Below are positions 1 through 7,127 of a stretch of 8,668 nt of DNA, piece after piece (within the stretch, counting starts at the first letter, position 1; each line of letters begins with the position of its first letter). Both the position numbers and the translations under genes were made by a program. A model generated the notes under the pieces. The model saw only the letters and a program-made list of their open reading frames with translations. It was not told the DNA's origin and ran no database searches. The stretch comes from an uncultured Armatimonadota bacterium (lineage in GTDB: Bacteria; Armatimonadota; Armatimonadia; Armatimonadales; Armatimonadaceae): the NCBI GenBank assembly GCA_903915615.1, contig CAIWTR010000093.1:1-8668 (forward strand), read 5' to 3'.

Positions 1-820
1 CATCATCAGTACCACCGGAGCGGTACCGGACACGCGTGCCAGCCTCACCGACCTGAAACGCCCGCTCAAGCGTGATCGAACCAAGCGTCCCGGTCAGCGT
101 CGCGGTGCTGGAAAATGCCTGGTCAAAGCCAGAGTGGCAGATAGCGTGACGTCCATCGGCGTAGTCCAAAACCACGGTGTTATGGATGTCAACCCCGGTC
201 TCCGTATGCATCGCCAAGCGGGAGTAGACACTCTGCGGCTCCCCCATATACATCCGGGCAAGGTTAATGCCGTAGACACCAACATCCCAGAGTGCCCCGC
301 CGCCCTGTGCTGGATTCCACCGAATTCCGGCATGCTCAACCGTCGCGGTGTAGCAAAATGTCGTGTCGATGCGTGTAAGGACACCAATATCACCGCGGAG
401 CAACAGCCCCTGTACAAACATATGCTGCGGATGATGGCGATACATAAAGCCTTCCATCAGCCGCAGACCACAGGCATCCGCAAGCGCCGCACAGCGTTTT
501 GCATCCGCGCTGTTCAGCGTAAAAGGCTTATCACATAGCACGTGCTTGCCGGCATGGATAGCGCGCTCGGTGTACTCGGCATGGATGTCATTTGGCAGCG
601 GGATATAAACGGCATCGATGTCCGCACATGCGAGAAGCGCATCGTAGTCGCCGAATGCGTACGGAATTCCATTCGCAGCGGCGACAGACTGAGCCTTCTC
701 AATGTCCCGGCTCGCAAGCGCAGTCAGCGTGTTATGTTCGGATGCTGCAAAGGCTGGCAGCATCCGTTTTTGAAACACGCGGGCGCACCCAAGCACGCCC
801 CAGCGGACTGGTTTGATCAC
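1..820 (-). CDS. Gfo/Idh/MocA family NAD(P)-dependent oxidoreductase, C-terminus cut by window edge
   Basis: The frame is open from 820 to the left edge (273 codons visible, no stop). The family is cytoplasmic sugar or dihydrodiol dehydrogenases with an N-terminal Rossmann fold. Visible marks: dinucleotide-binding loop GVLGCARV (residues 8-15), IPLPNDIHAEY (73-83) after strand 4, the catalytic-lysine motif as CDKP (96-99; usually EKP), EGFMYRHHPQ (123-132), and GGGALWDVGVYGINLAR (173-189), which starts the substrate domain. The last block resembles the D-xylose 1-dehydrogenase / dimeric dihydrodiol dehydrogenase branch; the substrate cannot be read from sequence. Full members have about 330-360 residues, so roughly 60-90 are missing. 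The GTG at 820 is 1 bp after the aminopeptidase stop and gives the usual start just before the Rossmann strand. An in-frame ATG at 850 would add ten residues and overlap the upstream gene; neither has a well-spaced Shine-Dalgarno. Probably the last visible gene of the operon. Confidence 0.88.
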   Translation of the reverse strand, partial: MIKPVRWGVLGCARVFQKRMLPAFAASEHNTLTALASRDIEKAQSVAAANGIPYAFGDYDALLACADIDAVYIPLPNDIHAEYTERAIHAGKHVLCDKPFTLNSADAKRCAALADACGLRLMEGFMYRHHPQHMFVQGLLLRGDIGVLTRIDTTFCYTATVEHAGIRWNPAQGGGALWDVGVYGINLARMYMGEPQSVYSRLAMHTETGVDIHNTVVLDYADGRHAICHSGFDQAFSSTATLTGTLGSITLERAFQVGEAGTRVRYRSGGTDD

Positions 821-821
821 C

Positions 822-2984
822 TTACTTGCCGAGAGACCTCTTCGCGGCATTCGCAATGGACTGATTGCGATTCTTGAAGGTCAACACCTTTTCGAACACG
901 GCCTTGCTTCCAGCCCTGTCGTGCTTATCAAGGAAGCTGATGGCTGCAAGATTGACCGAATTGAACTGAGCTTCGGTGATGAATGCCTTCACCGTCGCGA
1001 TGTCACTACTCGTTACTTCGTAATCAAGGAGAGCGCGAATCGCCGCTGCCTTGCGGCTCGGATCTGGATGGCCAAGCTCATCAACCCAGAAAGGCTTGAG
1101 CATCGGATTTTTGATGCTGGACAGTGACGCAACGCTATTGAACACCGGGAAGACCCGGCGATCGCCGCGCAGGATGGACAGCAACGATTTCAGCTCACTA
1201 TCCGATGGGCTATCGGAGCAGATCATGTCAAACGCACTCTGCCGCTCGACGGCATTCGTTGCATGCTTGACAATCGCACGCGCTTCCGCCGCTGTAGGCT
1301 TGTGCTGCATGTCCCGGAGGAAGTCGTGGCTTGGGTCGAGCAAAACCGCATCCGGTTTGGCATCAACCTTGAGCGTAATCTCCTGCTCAGCACCGCTCAG
1401 CGTCACCTTTTGCGTTGACATCCCATAGGACATGAAAATGCCAACCTTGGTCGGGATGGTGTAAACGGGCACACCGCCATCCGTCTTCTGGTTCTGCTTG
1501 ACGCGGAGCTTGACCGCCTTGGATGCTTCATCGTAAGACCAGGTGTAATCCAGCACGGGGTGGCCTGGGGAAAGAATCCACTGATTGAAAAATGGTTCGC
1601 AGTTGATCCCGCTGGCATCCGTCATCGCCTTCATCAGGTCATACGTCTCAACCGGCGTGTGCTTATGGCGCGTGAGATAGAGGTTGATGCCTTTCCAGAA
1701 TGCCTTGTCTCCAAGGAGCTGGCGAAGCGAGTGAATGACAACGCCGCCCTTTGGATAGCTGTGCGAGTCAAACATCGCATCCGGGTTAGCGTAGCGTCGC
1801 GTTGAAATCGGGCGCATATAGCGGCGCGCTTCACCGAAGTAGCCACGCATATTGCCTTCGATTTCACGGTCATACGCGGCGGAGCCACGTGCGTGCTCAA
1901 AGTAAGCGGACTGCATAAAGGTGGCAAAGCTCTCATTCAGCCACGTCTGTCCCCAGTCCTTGCAGGAGACAACATCGCCAAACCACTGGTGAGCGAGCTC
2001 GTGGGAGTTGAGGGATGCCATGGTGCGGATGCCATCGCGGCCATCCGTGAGGTTTCCAGATCCCAGCGTCGTCGCCGAGACATTTTCCATGCCACCGCCA
2101 AAGTCGTACATCGCGTTTTGCGCGTACTTCGGCCACGGATAGCGGACGCCGGTGATGTTCGAGAAGAACGTCAACATGTCGTGCGTGTCGGAGAAGGATG
2201 GATCGATGGTTTCCTTCTGACTCGCCGGCACAACGTACCAAAGTGGCGTTCCGTTCCAGACATCCTTTTTGATGGCGACCTGCCCTGCAACCAGCGAAAG
2301 CAAGTAGGTTGCGTGGGGCTGTGTCATTTTCCAGTGCGCGGTGCGGCGACCATTTTTGACCGTGTTGCTGACGGGGATTCCGTTACCGACCACTTCCCAC
2401 TTGGCGGGAACGGTCGTAATGGTTTCGGTGGTCGTGAAGTCATTTGGGTAATCCCAAGTCACTGCCCACTCACGGTTAAAGCCGGTCTCACCCTGCGTCC
2501 AAAAGCCATCTTTGTCAGGATTTGCCTTTGTAGGAACCATCCAGTGCCAGCCACCATCCGAGCCGAAGCCGCCGCCCTGCTTGGAGCCTCCGGAGTACTT
2601 AGCGGAGATAATGGCTGTCGCTGTAGGAGCAAGCGGCGTCGGGAAGTTGACAATCACAAACTCACCGCTGCGCTTAAAAATGACTTCCTTGCCATTCATA
2701 AACATTCGCTGAACGGTCAAGCCCTGGCCGACATGGAACTTCGCGGATGTCAGCGTCTGTACAAGCGGGCGGATGGTGTTGAACGACTCACCGGTGAATG
2801 TTCGGTTTGTTTCGTTGACATCGAGGATGACCTTGAGGTGAAGCAAATCATATTCGCGGTCAGGAGCGTACGTGGGGGCAAAGGAGTTTGGATTTTGCTG
2901 TCCCTGTCCAACGGCGGAGAGTCCGGCCATACCAAGGGATGCAATGGCGGCGAAGGTGCACGCCAGAACAGTGTTAATGCGCAT
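822..2984 (-). CDS. Secreted M1-family zinc aminopeptidase (gluzincin)
   Basis: A 720-residue M1 metallopeptidase that removes N-terminal residues from peptides. A signal peptide (basic R2, hydrophobic stretch about 5-24, likely cleavage near residues 24-27) sends it across the cytoplasmic membrane. The N-terminal beta domain spans about 40-235. The exopeptidase motif GGMEN is at 297-301. The zinc site is HELAH at 328-332 with the third ligand E351 in NESFATF, exactly the HEXXH-X18-E spacing; E329 is the catalytic base. Y410 in SYPKGG fits the conserved transition-state tyrosine. Residues about 560-720 are helical and may form HEAT/ARM-like repeats, as in many M1 enzymes. All catalytic residues are present, so it should be active. 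The ATG is preceded by no clear Shine-Dalgarno but gives a proper signal peptide. It lies 47 bp after the pyruvyltransferase and 1 bp before the oxidoreductase, so it is probably co-transcribed. Its substrate and its link to the glycan genes are unknown. Confidence 0.95.
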   Translation of the reverse strand: MRINTVLACTFAAIASLGMAGLSAVGQGQQNPNSFAPTYAPDREYDLLHLKVILDVNETNRTFTGESFNTIRPLVQTLTSAKFHVGQGLTVQRMFMNGKEVIFKRSGEFVIVNFPTPLAPTATAIISAKYSGGSKQGGGFGSDGGWHWMVPTKANPDKDGFWTQGETGFNREWAVTWDYPNDFTTTETITTVPAKWEVVGNGIPVSNTVKNGRRTAHWKMTQPHATYLLSLVAGQVAIKKDVWNGTPLWYVVPASQKETIDPSFSDTHDMLTFFSNITGVRYPWPKYAQNAMYDFGGGMENVSATTLGSGNLTDGRDGIRTMASLNSHELAHQWFGDVVSCKDWGQTWLNESFATFMQSAYFEHARGSAAYDREIEGNMRGYFGEARRYMRPISTRRYANPDAMFDSHSYPKGGVVIHSLRQLLGDKAFWKGINLYLTRHKHTPVETYDLMKAMTDASGINCEPFFNQWILSPGHPVLDYTWSYDEASKAVKLRVKQNQKTDGGVPVYTIPTKVGIFMSYGMSTQKVTLSGAEQEITLKVDAKPDAVLLDPSHDFLRDMQHKPTAAEARAIVKHATNAVERQSAFDMICSDSPSDSELKSLLSILRGDRRVFPVFNSVASLSSIKNPMLKPFWVDELGHPDPSRKAAAIRALLDYEVTSSDIATVKAFITEAQFNSVNLAAISFLDKHDRAGSKAVFEKVLTFKNRNQSIANAAKRSLGK

Positions 2985-3031
2985 AGGCGCAAAGTATCAC
3001 GCCCTCGTCACATTGTCAGGTGGATTTCGTC

Positions 3032-4120
3032 CTACGAAGCAACCATCCTGGCCGCGTAAGCGCCGACCTGCCCACGGTAAGCAAGCATCTGCGCATGTAC
3101 AACCTCGCGTAAACCTACGGCTTCGGCTTCCATCGCTTTGATAGCAAGCGTCACTTGATCCAGCGAAGCTGTCTCAAGTGGAAGATGCCAGCGTTCCTGC
3201 CCGATGCTTTGCATGAAGTCCAGGTTTTTGTCGCGGTAGCCGAGACTGATGCTCGGGATGCCAAGGTTTGCGGCAAGGATTGCGGCGTGGAGGCGAACAG
3301 AGAGTGTGAAATGTGCGCCGTCTACCCATTTTGCGAATGCTGCAAAATCACTTGGAAGCTGCACGCTGACATGCTCAAGGCCGGCAGCATCCAGGACGCG
3401 GCGGGTAGGACCGCCATCCGTCCGGTGCATCGCAACGCCAATGACTTCATCTCCAAACTGGTCCGCTAAGCGCAGGTAGTTAGTCACGGCTTCGAGTGCC
3501 GGGATGTCTTGTGGCAAGCGGTTGTCAGCGGCGGATGCTGCGATATTCACAACGATTTTGCGTCGCTCATGCGGTTGTTGAGGAGCATCCGGAGTCAGGG
3601 CCGCGGCAAGGTCACCGATTTGCTCGGCATTTCCGATACCAAGCGTCCGCGCGGTGTCAAGTGAGCGTGGCCCGCGGAGGCCAACACCGGACATCAGCTT
3701 GAGTGACTCTGCCCAGCCATCCAGGGCAACTGACGCTTCATCCCCAAAACCAGAGCTCCCGATACCGCTGCCGAGGGTCCAGCTGCGACACCCTTGTTGT
3801 TGCGCGTGGGCGATGGCGGGATGCCAGTAGGGACTGATGAGTGTGCCTCCACCGAGGATAACGCCTTGGAAGAAGTCGGGCCCTGAGAGGCCTTTGGATG
3901 CAAGCTCGGCCTCACGCCAGTTTGAGAGCAAGGTAACCAAGTGATATTCAGGATAGAGAAGCTGCGCCGCGGTGAACATCGCTTCATCGCCGAGGTTGGC
4001 ATCCCCGAGCGCACCGATGTACCCAAGCCTAGGCTTTCCTGAAGTCAGTGTTTTGCGATGGGCGATATCTGCAAGGAGAAGCTGCCGATCGGCCATTTTC
4101 TGTCGAATTACGCCTAGCAT
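3032..4120 (-). CDS. csaB: CsaB-type polysaccharide pyruvyltransferase
   Basis: A 362-residue member of the polysaccharide pyruvyl transferase family (PF04230), close to the usual CsaB length. These enzymes add a pyruvate ketal from phosphoenolpyruvate to a hexosamine of a surface glycan; CsaB pyruvylates the wall-linked polymer bound by SLH domains. Visible marks: GALGDANLGDEA (36-47), which fits the family's G-x-x-N-x-G-D-E motif, GGGTLISP (90-97), GVGLRGPRS (145-153), and the C-terminal block SVRLHAAILAANLGIPS (274-290) followed by ISLGYRDK. No signal peptide or membrane segment is seen, so it is expected in the cytoplasm. AGGGG on the minus strand (4130-4134), 9 nt before the ATG and inside the last codons of the ABC ATPase gene, supports this start. 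The 4-bp gap to the ATPase suggests translational coupling. The family call is strong; CsaB rather than another pyruvyltransferase is inferred from the overall pattern. Confidence 0.88.
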   Translation of the reverse strand: MLGVIRQKMADRQLLLADIAHRKTLTSGKPRLGYIGALGDANLGDEAMFTAAQLLYPEYHLVTLLSNWREAELASKGLSGPDFFQGVILGGGTLISPYWHPAIAHAQQQGCRSWTLGSGIGSSGFGDEASVALDGWAESLKLMSGVGLRGPRSLDTARTLGIGNAEQIGDLAAALTPDAPQQPHERRKIVVNIAASAADNRLPQDIPALEAVTNYLRLADQFGDEVIGVAMHRTDGGPTRRVLDAAGLEHVSVQLPSDFAAFAKWVDGAHFTLSVRLHAAILAANLGIPSISLGYRDKNLDFMQSIGQERWHLPLETASLDQVTLAIKAMEAEAVGLREVVHAQMLAYRGQVGAYAARMVAS

Positions 4121-4124
4121 TGTG

Positions 4125-5357
4125 TTATTCCCCTGGGGTAGTCCAAGCGTGAGGCAGAGCGAGAACGCCTCGTGAGCGCTCCGGCGTCACCGCGCGTCCG
4201 GAAAGCTCACCAGATTCGACATCGATGATTAGAGCACCCTCAAGGTGATCCTGAACTCCAACACTCGATGAAATCTGCACGTTCATCCGGTAGCGCCCCG
4301 GGACGAGATGAATCGTGCTGATGTCACATGTAAATGTGTTTCCGGTAGCGAAGCCGCGACGGTCATCGGCACCTGACATCCCGCTGTCAAATCCGGTGAC
4401 AACTTGACCGTGATGGTCATAGAGGGTGAACAGAATGTTCAGGCCGTGTGCCATATTGTCGAGCTCAAAGGTAAAGCGGGCGCCATCCCCGACAGCAAGC
4501 GTCTTGCTTGGAAACTCCCCCGTTGTCTCGGCATCCACGGAAATAAGTTTGACATCCCCGAGTCCCTTGCGATCGGTCCGAAGGCGGACATCCGTACCGG
4601 CATTGCGTTCAACGGAGCGGAGGTAGGCGCCGACGGTTTCCTCGATGGTGCCATCGAGGCCCACGGTGCCGTTTTGCAGCAGGATCCCGCGTGTGCAGAG
4701 CATTTGGAGGACGGCCATGTTGTGACTGACAAAGAGGACGGTACGCCCTTGGTTTGCCACATCTTGCATTTTGTCGAGGCACTTACGCTGGAAGTCTGCA
4801 TCTCCAACGGCGAGGACTTCATCCACGACGAGGATTTCCGGGTTAAGGTGTGCGGCGACGGCAAATGCGAGCCGGACGTACATCCCGCTTGAATAACGCT
4901 TTACGGGTGTTTCAAGGAAGCGTTCGACGCCTGCGAACTGGACGATGTTATCGAAGTGTGTATCGATTTCATGTCGACGCATCCCGAGGATGGCGCCATT
5001 GAGGTAGATGTTTTCGCGTCCAGTGAGCTCGGGGTGGAAGCCGGTGCCGACTTCGAGGAGGGACCCGATGCGTCCGTAGAGCTTCATCGTGCCTTCGGTG
5101 GGCTGTGTGATCCGGCTGAGGAGCTTTAGCATCGTGCTTTTGCCCGCGCCGTTGCGTCCGATTAGACCGACGACTTCTCCCGCACGCACATCGAAGGAGA
5201 CATTACGCAGAGCCCAATACTCATCGTAGCCGCTGTCACCATTGCCGCGGACCTTTTGGATGAGGGCTTCGGCCATGGTGGTGGATGCCTGCCCGCCACG
5301 CTTGAGCCGGTAGCATTTTCCAACACCTTGAACGGAGAGTGCGAGAGAGTCTGACAT
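4125..5357 (-). CDS. wzt: Wzt/TagH-type polysaccharide-export ABC transporter ATPase with C-terminal Wzt domain
   Basis: A 410-residue ATPase that powers export of a lipid-linked polysaccharide across the cytoplasmic membrane. Walker A is GRNGAGKST (67-75). The signature has the degenerate form typical of polysaccharide exporters, KRYSSGMYVRLAFA (153-166), in place of LSGGQ. Walker B is ILVVDE (175-180) with catalytic E180, and the switch histidine is H212 in FVSHNM. A linker follows, then a beta-sandwich domain (about 265-390) like the Wzt C-terminal domain (PF14524), which in O-antigen exporters binds the glycan and sets specificity. Its partner would be a Wzm/TagG permease, which is not next to it here. 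GGTGA 7 nt before the ATG is an acceptable ribosome site. It is the first gene of the minus-strand operon and lies 4 bp before csaB, so the exported polymer is probably the one pyruvylated by that enzyme (inference). Confidence 0.92.
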   Translation of the reverse strand: MSDSLALSVQGVGKCYRLKRGGQASTTMAEALIQKVRGNGDSGYDEYWALRNVSFDVRAGEVVGLIGRNGAGKSTMLKLLSRITQPTEGTMKLYGRIGSLLEVGTGFHPELTGRENIYLNGAILGMRRHEIDTHFDNIVQFAGVERFLETPVKRYSSGMYVRLAFAVAAHLNPEILVVDEVLAVGDADFQRKCLDKMQDVANQGRTVLFVSHNMAVLQMLCTRGILLQNGTVGLDGTIEETVGAYLRSVERNAGTDVRLRTDRKGLGDVKLISVDAETTGEFPSKTLAVGDGARFTFELDNMAHGLNILFTLYDHHGQVVTGFDSGMSGADDRRGFATGNTFTCDISTIHLVPGRYRMNVQISSSVGVQDHLEGALIIDVESGELSGRAVTPERSRGVLALPHAWTTPGE

Positions 5358-5401
5358 CGTGAAATCACCGTGGATGCGGATTAGCGCAGAATGGTGTTTC
5401 C

Positions 5402-5407
5402 AGTATA
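5402..5407 (-). promoter_or_regulatory. Candidate -10 box for the wzt-csaB-M1-oxidoreductase operon
   Basis: The minus strand reads TATACT, which matches five of six bases of the sigma-70 -10 consensus, about 45 nt before the wzt ATG. No good -35 lies 16-18 bp upstream (the sequence is near CATCAA), so if real it is a weak or activator-dependent promoter. It is the best promoter-like site in the gap; the call is inference. Confidence 0.35.
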
Positions 5408-5480
5408 GCGGTCTTCGAAAGTATTGATGTTTGTATTTTGAATACCACTTACCGATTTACACGGAGCAAGTTAAACAATT

Positions 5481-5591
5481 CACCGCCTCCCGGAGAGGTG
5501 GGAAGCGGTGAAAAGGTATCACTGAAGAAGCGGTGGGCCTAGGGTGATCGATCTGGTCCCCACCCGGATCCCGGCAGGGTAGTCCACTTCT
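5481..5591. repeat. 111-bp repeat, distal copy (A)
   Basis: This copy matches 5713-5823 at 108 of 111 positions, in the same orientation, with 232 bp between the two starts. Read on the minus strand it holds the last 17 codons of a DUF1559-type gene including the stop (TAG at 5541-5539), 28 nt of spacer, and the terminator-like hairpin (5481-5510). The three differences are a synonymous ACG/ACT codon, one Ala-to-Gly codon (GCA/GGA), and one base in the hairpin loop. Unlike copy B, the hairpin is followed on the minus strand by AATTGTTT and not by an uninterrupted T run, so it should terminate poorly. Confidence 0.93.
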
Positions 5592-5616
5592 GTGCTGCTT
5601 TCGAAACAATATTCAT
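5539..5616 (-). pseudogene. Remnant 3' end of a second DUF1559/prepilin-like gene
   Basis: The last 16 sense codons read KWTTLPGSGWGPDRSP and the stop, identical to the end of the neighbouring intact protein except for one Ala-to-Gly change. The frame stays open upstream through MNIVSKAAQ to an ATG at 5616, and two codons before that read H-A, which loosely recalls the GHAKAVVFG that precedes KWTT in the intact gene. An in-frame TGA lies a few codons further up, and nothing like the prepilin N-terminus is present. It is either the tail of a deleted paralogue or a duplicated gene end. A 25-residue product is unlikely to be functional. Confidence 0.6.
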
Positions 5617-5705
5617 GGCGTGCCAGCTTCAGCACACTATCTGTTCGAGCTCTTCAGTGTGGAATTACAGTCTTACTTAATGTGACTCATCCCACGGCTA
5701 TATGG

Positions 5706-5742
5706 AAAAAAACACCGCCTCCCGGAGAGCTGGGAAGCGGTG
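5706..5742 (-). terminator. Rho-independent terminator of the DUF1559 gene
   Basis: On the minus strand CACCGC-T-TCCC pairs with GGGA-G-GCGGTG around an 8-nt loop, and seven T residues follow directly. The internal T and G form a wobble pair in the minus-strand RNA, giving a continuous 11-bp stem. On the plus strand the same position would be a C-A mismatch, so the direction is clear. The stem starts 28 nt after the DUF1559 stop codon. It should isolate the prepilin gene from the downstream wzt operon. Confidence 0.9.
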
Positions 5743-5823
5743 AAAAGGTATCACTGAAGAAGCGGTGGGCCTAGGGTGATCGATCTGGTCCCCACCCGGA
5801 TGCCGGCAGGGTCGTCCACTTCT
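5713..5823. repeat. 111-bp repeat, proximal copy (B), at the 3' end of the intact DUF1559 gene
   Basis: This is the partner of 5481-5591 (108 of 111 identical). It spans the last codons and stop of the intact DUF1559 gene and the stem-loop of its terminator, but ends just before the T run. The match stops sharply at both ends: beyond 5823 the intact gene continues with coding sequence that is not clearly present next to copy A. Confidence 0.93.
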
Positions 5824-6604
5824 TGCCAAACACAACGGCCTTTGCATGGCCATCAAAGTAGACGGCATTGTAGCCACGGCTATGGTTAAAGTTGGTGTTT
5901 TTACATGCACCACCACAGCCATCAGGGCCATCCCAGCCAAAGGCGCCACGTTCGATGAAGATCATCCGCTCACTGACCCAGTTAGATGTTTCCGACACAG
6001 GCTCGTTGTAGAGGTTGCGGTATTCGCCGTTGTAGCGGGTGCATGGGAATGGTCCAGGAAAACCTGCCGTGCTGCCAGGGCACCAGGAGTTGTAGACCCA
6101 GTTAGGGAACCACTGATAGGACTGCAGCCCCTGCGCAACATTAGCGTTGCTGAAGCGCCGAACCTTATCGGATGGGCAGAACCAGATTTGCTTATTTTTG
6201 GTGTATGGAAAGACCTGAATCGACATCAAGGTGCGGTAGAAGTCCCCACCGTAGGCGCAGCCACTCAGCGGCTGCCCGCCATCGATTGTGGACATGTTGT
6301 AGCCGGCCCAGAACCCAGCACAGTCATTCCAGCCCTGATTGCCTGCGACATCCGGGTTGACTTCCCAGTTACGCTCGGAGTTGTATGTGCCCATCGGGAG
6401 GAGCTCATCGTAATCCGATGCGTACATTTTGACGCCGAGACCGATTTGTTTGAGGTTTGAGAGACACGCCGTTTGCCGTGCGGCTTCGCGGGCCTGTGCA
6501 AATACGGGGAAGAGGATGGCTGCGAGGATTGCGATGATGGCAATGACGACAAGCAGCTCAATCAGAGTGAAGGCTTTCGTTTCACGGAGTTTTGCAGAGT
6601 GCAT
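5771..6604 (-). CDS. DUF1559 prepilin-like protein with N-terminal methylation motif and H-X9-DG motif
   Basis: A 277-residue protein with the type IV pilin / type II pseudopilin N-terminus: basic leader of about 10 residues, KAFTLIELL (10-18) with cleavage expected after A11, F12 as +1 and E16 as +5, and a hydrophobic helix to about residue 33. It continues LFPVFAQAREAARQTACLSN (31-50) and LKQIGLGVKMYASDYDE (51-67), a pattern typical of Armatimonadota and Planctomycetota DUF1559 proteins. WFCPSD (141-146) and the closing H-X9-DG motif (H241, D251, G252) are present. It probably matures by prepilin peptidase and sits in the envelope with a globular beta-rich, cysteine-bearing head; the biological role of these large families is not established. 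AAGGA about 7 nt before the ATG supports the start. It is followed by a strong terminator and preceded by the small-protein repeat array on the same strand. Confidence 0.95.
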   Translation of the reverse strand: MHSAKLRETKAFTLIELLVVIAIIAILAAILFPVFAQAREAARQTACLSNLKQIGLGVKMYASDYDELLPMGTYNSERNWEVNPDVAGNQGWNDCAGFWAGYNMSTIDGGQPLSGCAYGGDFYRTLMSIQVFPYTKNKQIWFCPSDKVRRFSNANVAQGLQSYQWFPNWVYNSWCPGSTAGFPGPFPCTRYNGEYRNLYNEPVSETSNWVSERMIFIERGAFGWDGPDGCGGACKNTNFNHSRGYNAVYFDGHAKAVVFGKKWTTLPASGWGPDRSP

Positions 6605-6740
6605 GGAGATTCCTTTCCGACGTTGGAATGAAACAGCATCGCGACTTCACTGTCACGATGTAATTCCGTCATTCGGTAGCTGGCGTGAAATCACCTTGGA
6701 AACATTCCGGTAAATAAATGTAGGATTCCCTCAACGCACT
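6605..6740. other. Leader region of the DUF1559 gene
   Basis: These 136 bp separate the stop of the last head-less repeat copy (6741) from the DUF1559 ATG. The ribosome site is just before 6604. The part next to the array (6720-6740) still carries the tail sequence that bounds each repeat unit. I see no convincing -35/-10 pair and no terminator hairpin, so read-through from the small-gene promoter is possible. Confidence 0.5.
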
Positions 6741-6911
6741 CTATCGACTGGTTGGTGCTGTTGCTCCACCAATGCGTTTCGAGAACTCCGCAGCGACATC
6801 CGGTGGCATCCCGCCGGGTCCCGTATTGGCTTTCTGTTTCGCCTTCTTGTCATTTGTGACGAGGACAAAGACTCCAGAGATGACAGCGATGGTGACGTAG
6901 GAATCCCTCAA
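6741..6911 (-). pseudogene. Head-less tandem copy 1 of the small membrane-protein gene
   Basis: This is the third copy in transcription order. The frame is open for 56 codons if counted from a TTG at 6911, six nt after the stop of copy 2, and ends with TAG. It reads RDSYVTIAVISGVFV at the start, keeps GPGGMPPDVAAEFSKR, and ends IGGATAPTSR, having lost 11 codons of the Gly/Ala-rich tail. It lacks the MKQSVSPV start and the first half of the membrane segment, and has no visible ribosome site. No internal stop or frameshift has appeared. It is probably untranslated, although coupled reinitiation cannot be excluded. Confidence 0.75.
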
Positions 6912-6917
6912 CGCAAT

Positions 6918-7121
6918 TTATTTTGTCGTTGGTGCTGTGGCTCCGCCGCCCGCCTGTGGCCCGGTGGCGTTTTCTCCACCCATGCGTTTCGAGAACTCCG
7001 CAGCGACATCCGGTGGCATCCCGCCGGGTCCCGGATTGACTTTCTGTTTTGCCTGCGTGCCATTTGTGACGAGGACAAAGACTCCAGAGATGACAGCGAT
7101 GGTGGCGTAGGAATCCCTCAA
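6918..7121 (-). pseudogene. Head-less tandem copy 2 of the small membrane-protein gene
   Basis: Second copy in transcription order, 67 codons from a TTG at 7121 that lies six nt after the stop of the intact gene. It reads RDSYATIAVISGVFVLVTNG, then has the same MPPDVAAEFSKRMGG block and an ATAPTTK end. Relative to the intact gene it lacks the first 15 residues and differs by a few substitutions (for example KANTGP to KVNPGP, GANATGPKA to GENATGPQA) and one Ala codon. No own promoter or Shine-Dalgarno is seen. The membrane segment is shortened but still hydrophobic. It is either a recent pseudogene or a translationally coupled product. Confidence 0.75.
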
Positions 7122-7127
7122 CGCAAT

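Larger units (their letters stand above)
5358..5770. other. 413-bp gap between the ABC ATPase and DUF1559 genes
   Basis: No intact gene is seen here. From the ATPase side it contains a 5' leader of about 40 nt with a candidate -10 box (5402-5407), an AT-rich stretch (5408-5480), a 111-bp repeat copy that includes a broken gene end (5481-5591), about 121 bp of unique sequence (5592-5712), and the intrinsic terminator of the DUF1559 gene (5706-5742). A 6-bp inverted repeat (GTGCTG 5592-5597, CAGCAC 5630-5635) is too short and too widely spaced to interpret. Confidence 0.7.

Noticed and set aside
134..877. Several plus-strand and off-frame minus-strand frames over the left end
   Set aside because: The oxidoreductase frame on the minus strand covers this stretch with all family motifs in order; the others are shadows. 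The oxidoreductase frame has no stop because it leaves the window.
2961..2966. Lipoprotein signal in the M1 aminopeptidase (Cys at residue 9)
   Set aside because: The cysteine follows only eight residues with no adequate hydrophobic stretch before it; an ordinary signal peptide fits better.
1893..3059. Long plus-strand frame of 388 codons
   Set aside because: It is antisense to the M1 aminopeptidase, whose catalytic motifs and signal peptide are unambiguous. The plus-strand translation is rich in Arg, Gly and His with no family motif, as expected of a shadow frame.
5592..5635. Inverted repeat GTGCTG / CAGCAC as a mobile-element end or hairpin
   Set aside because: It has only 6 bp of pairing around a 32-nt loop, with no target-site duplication and no transposase nearby.
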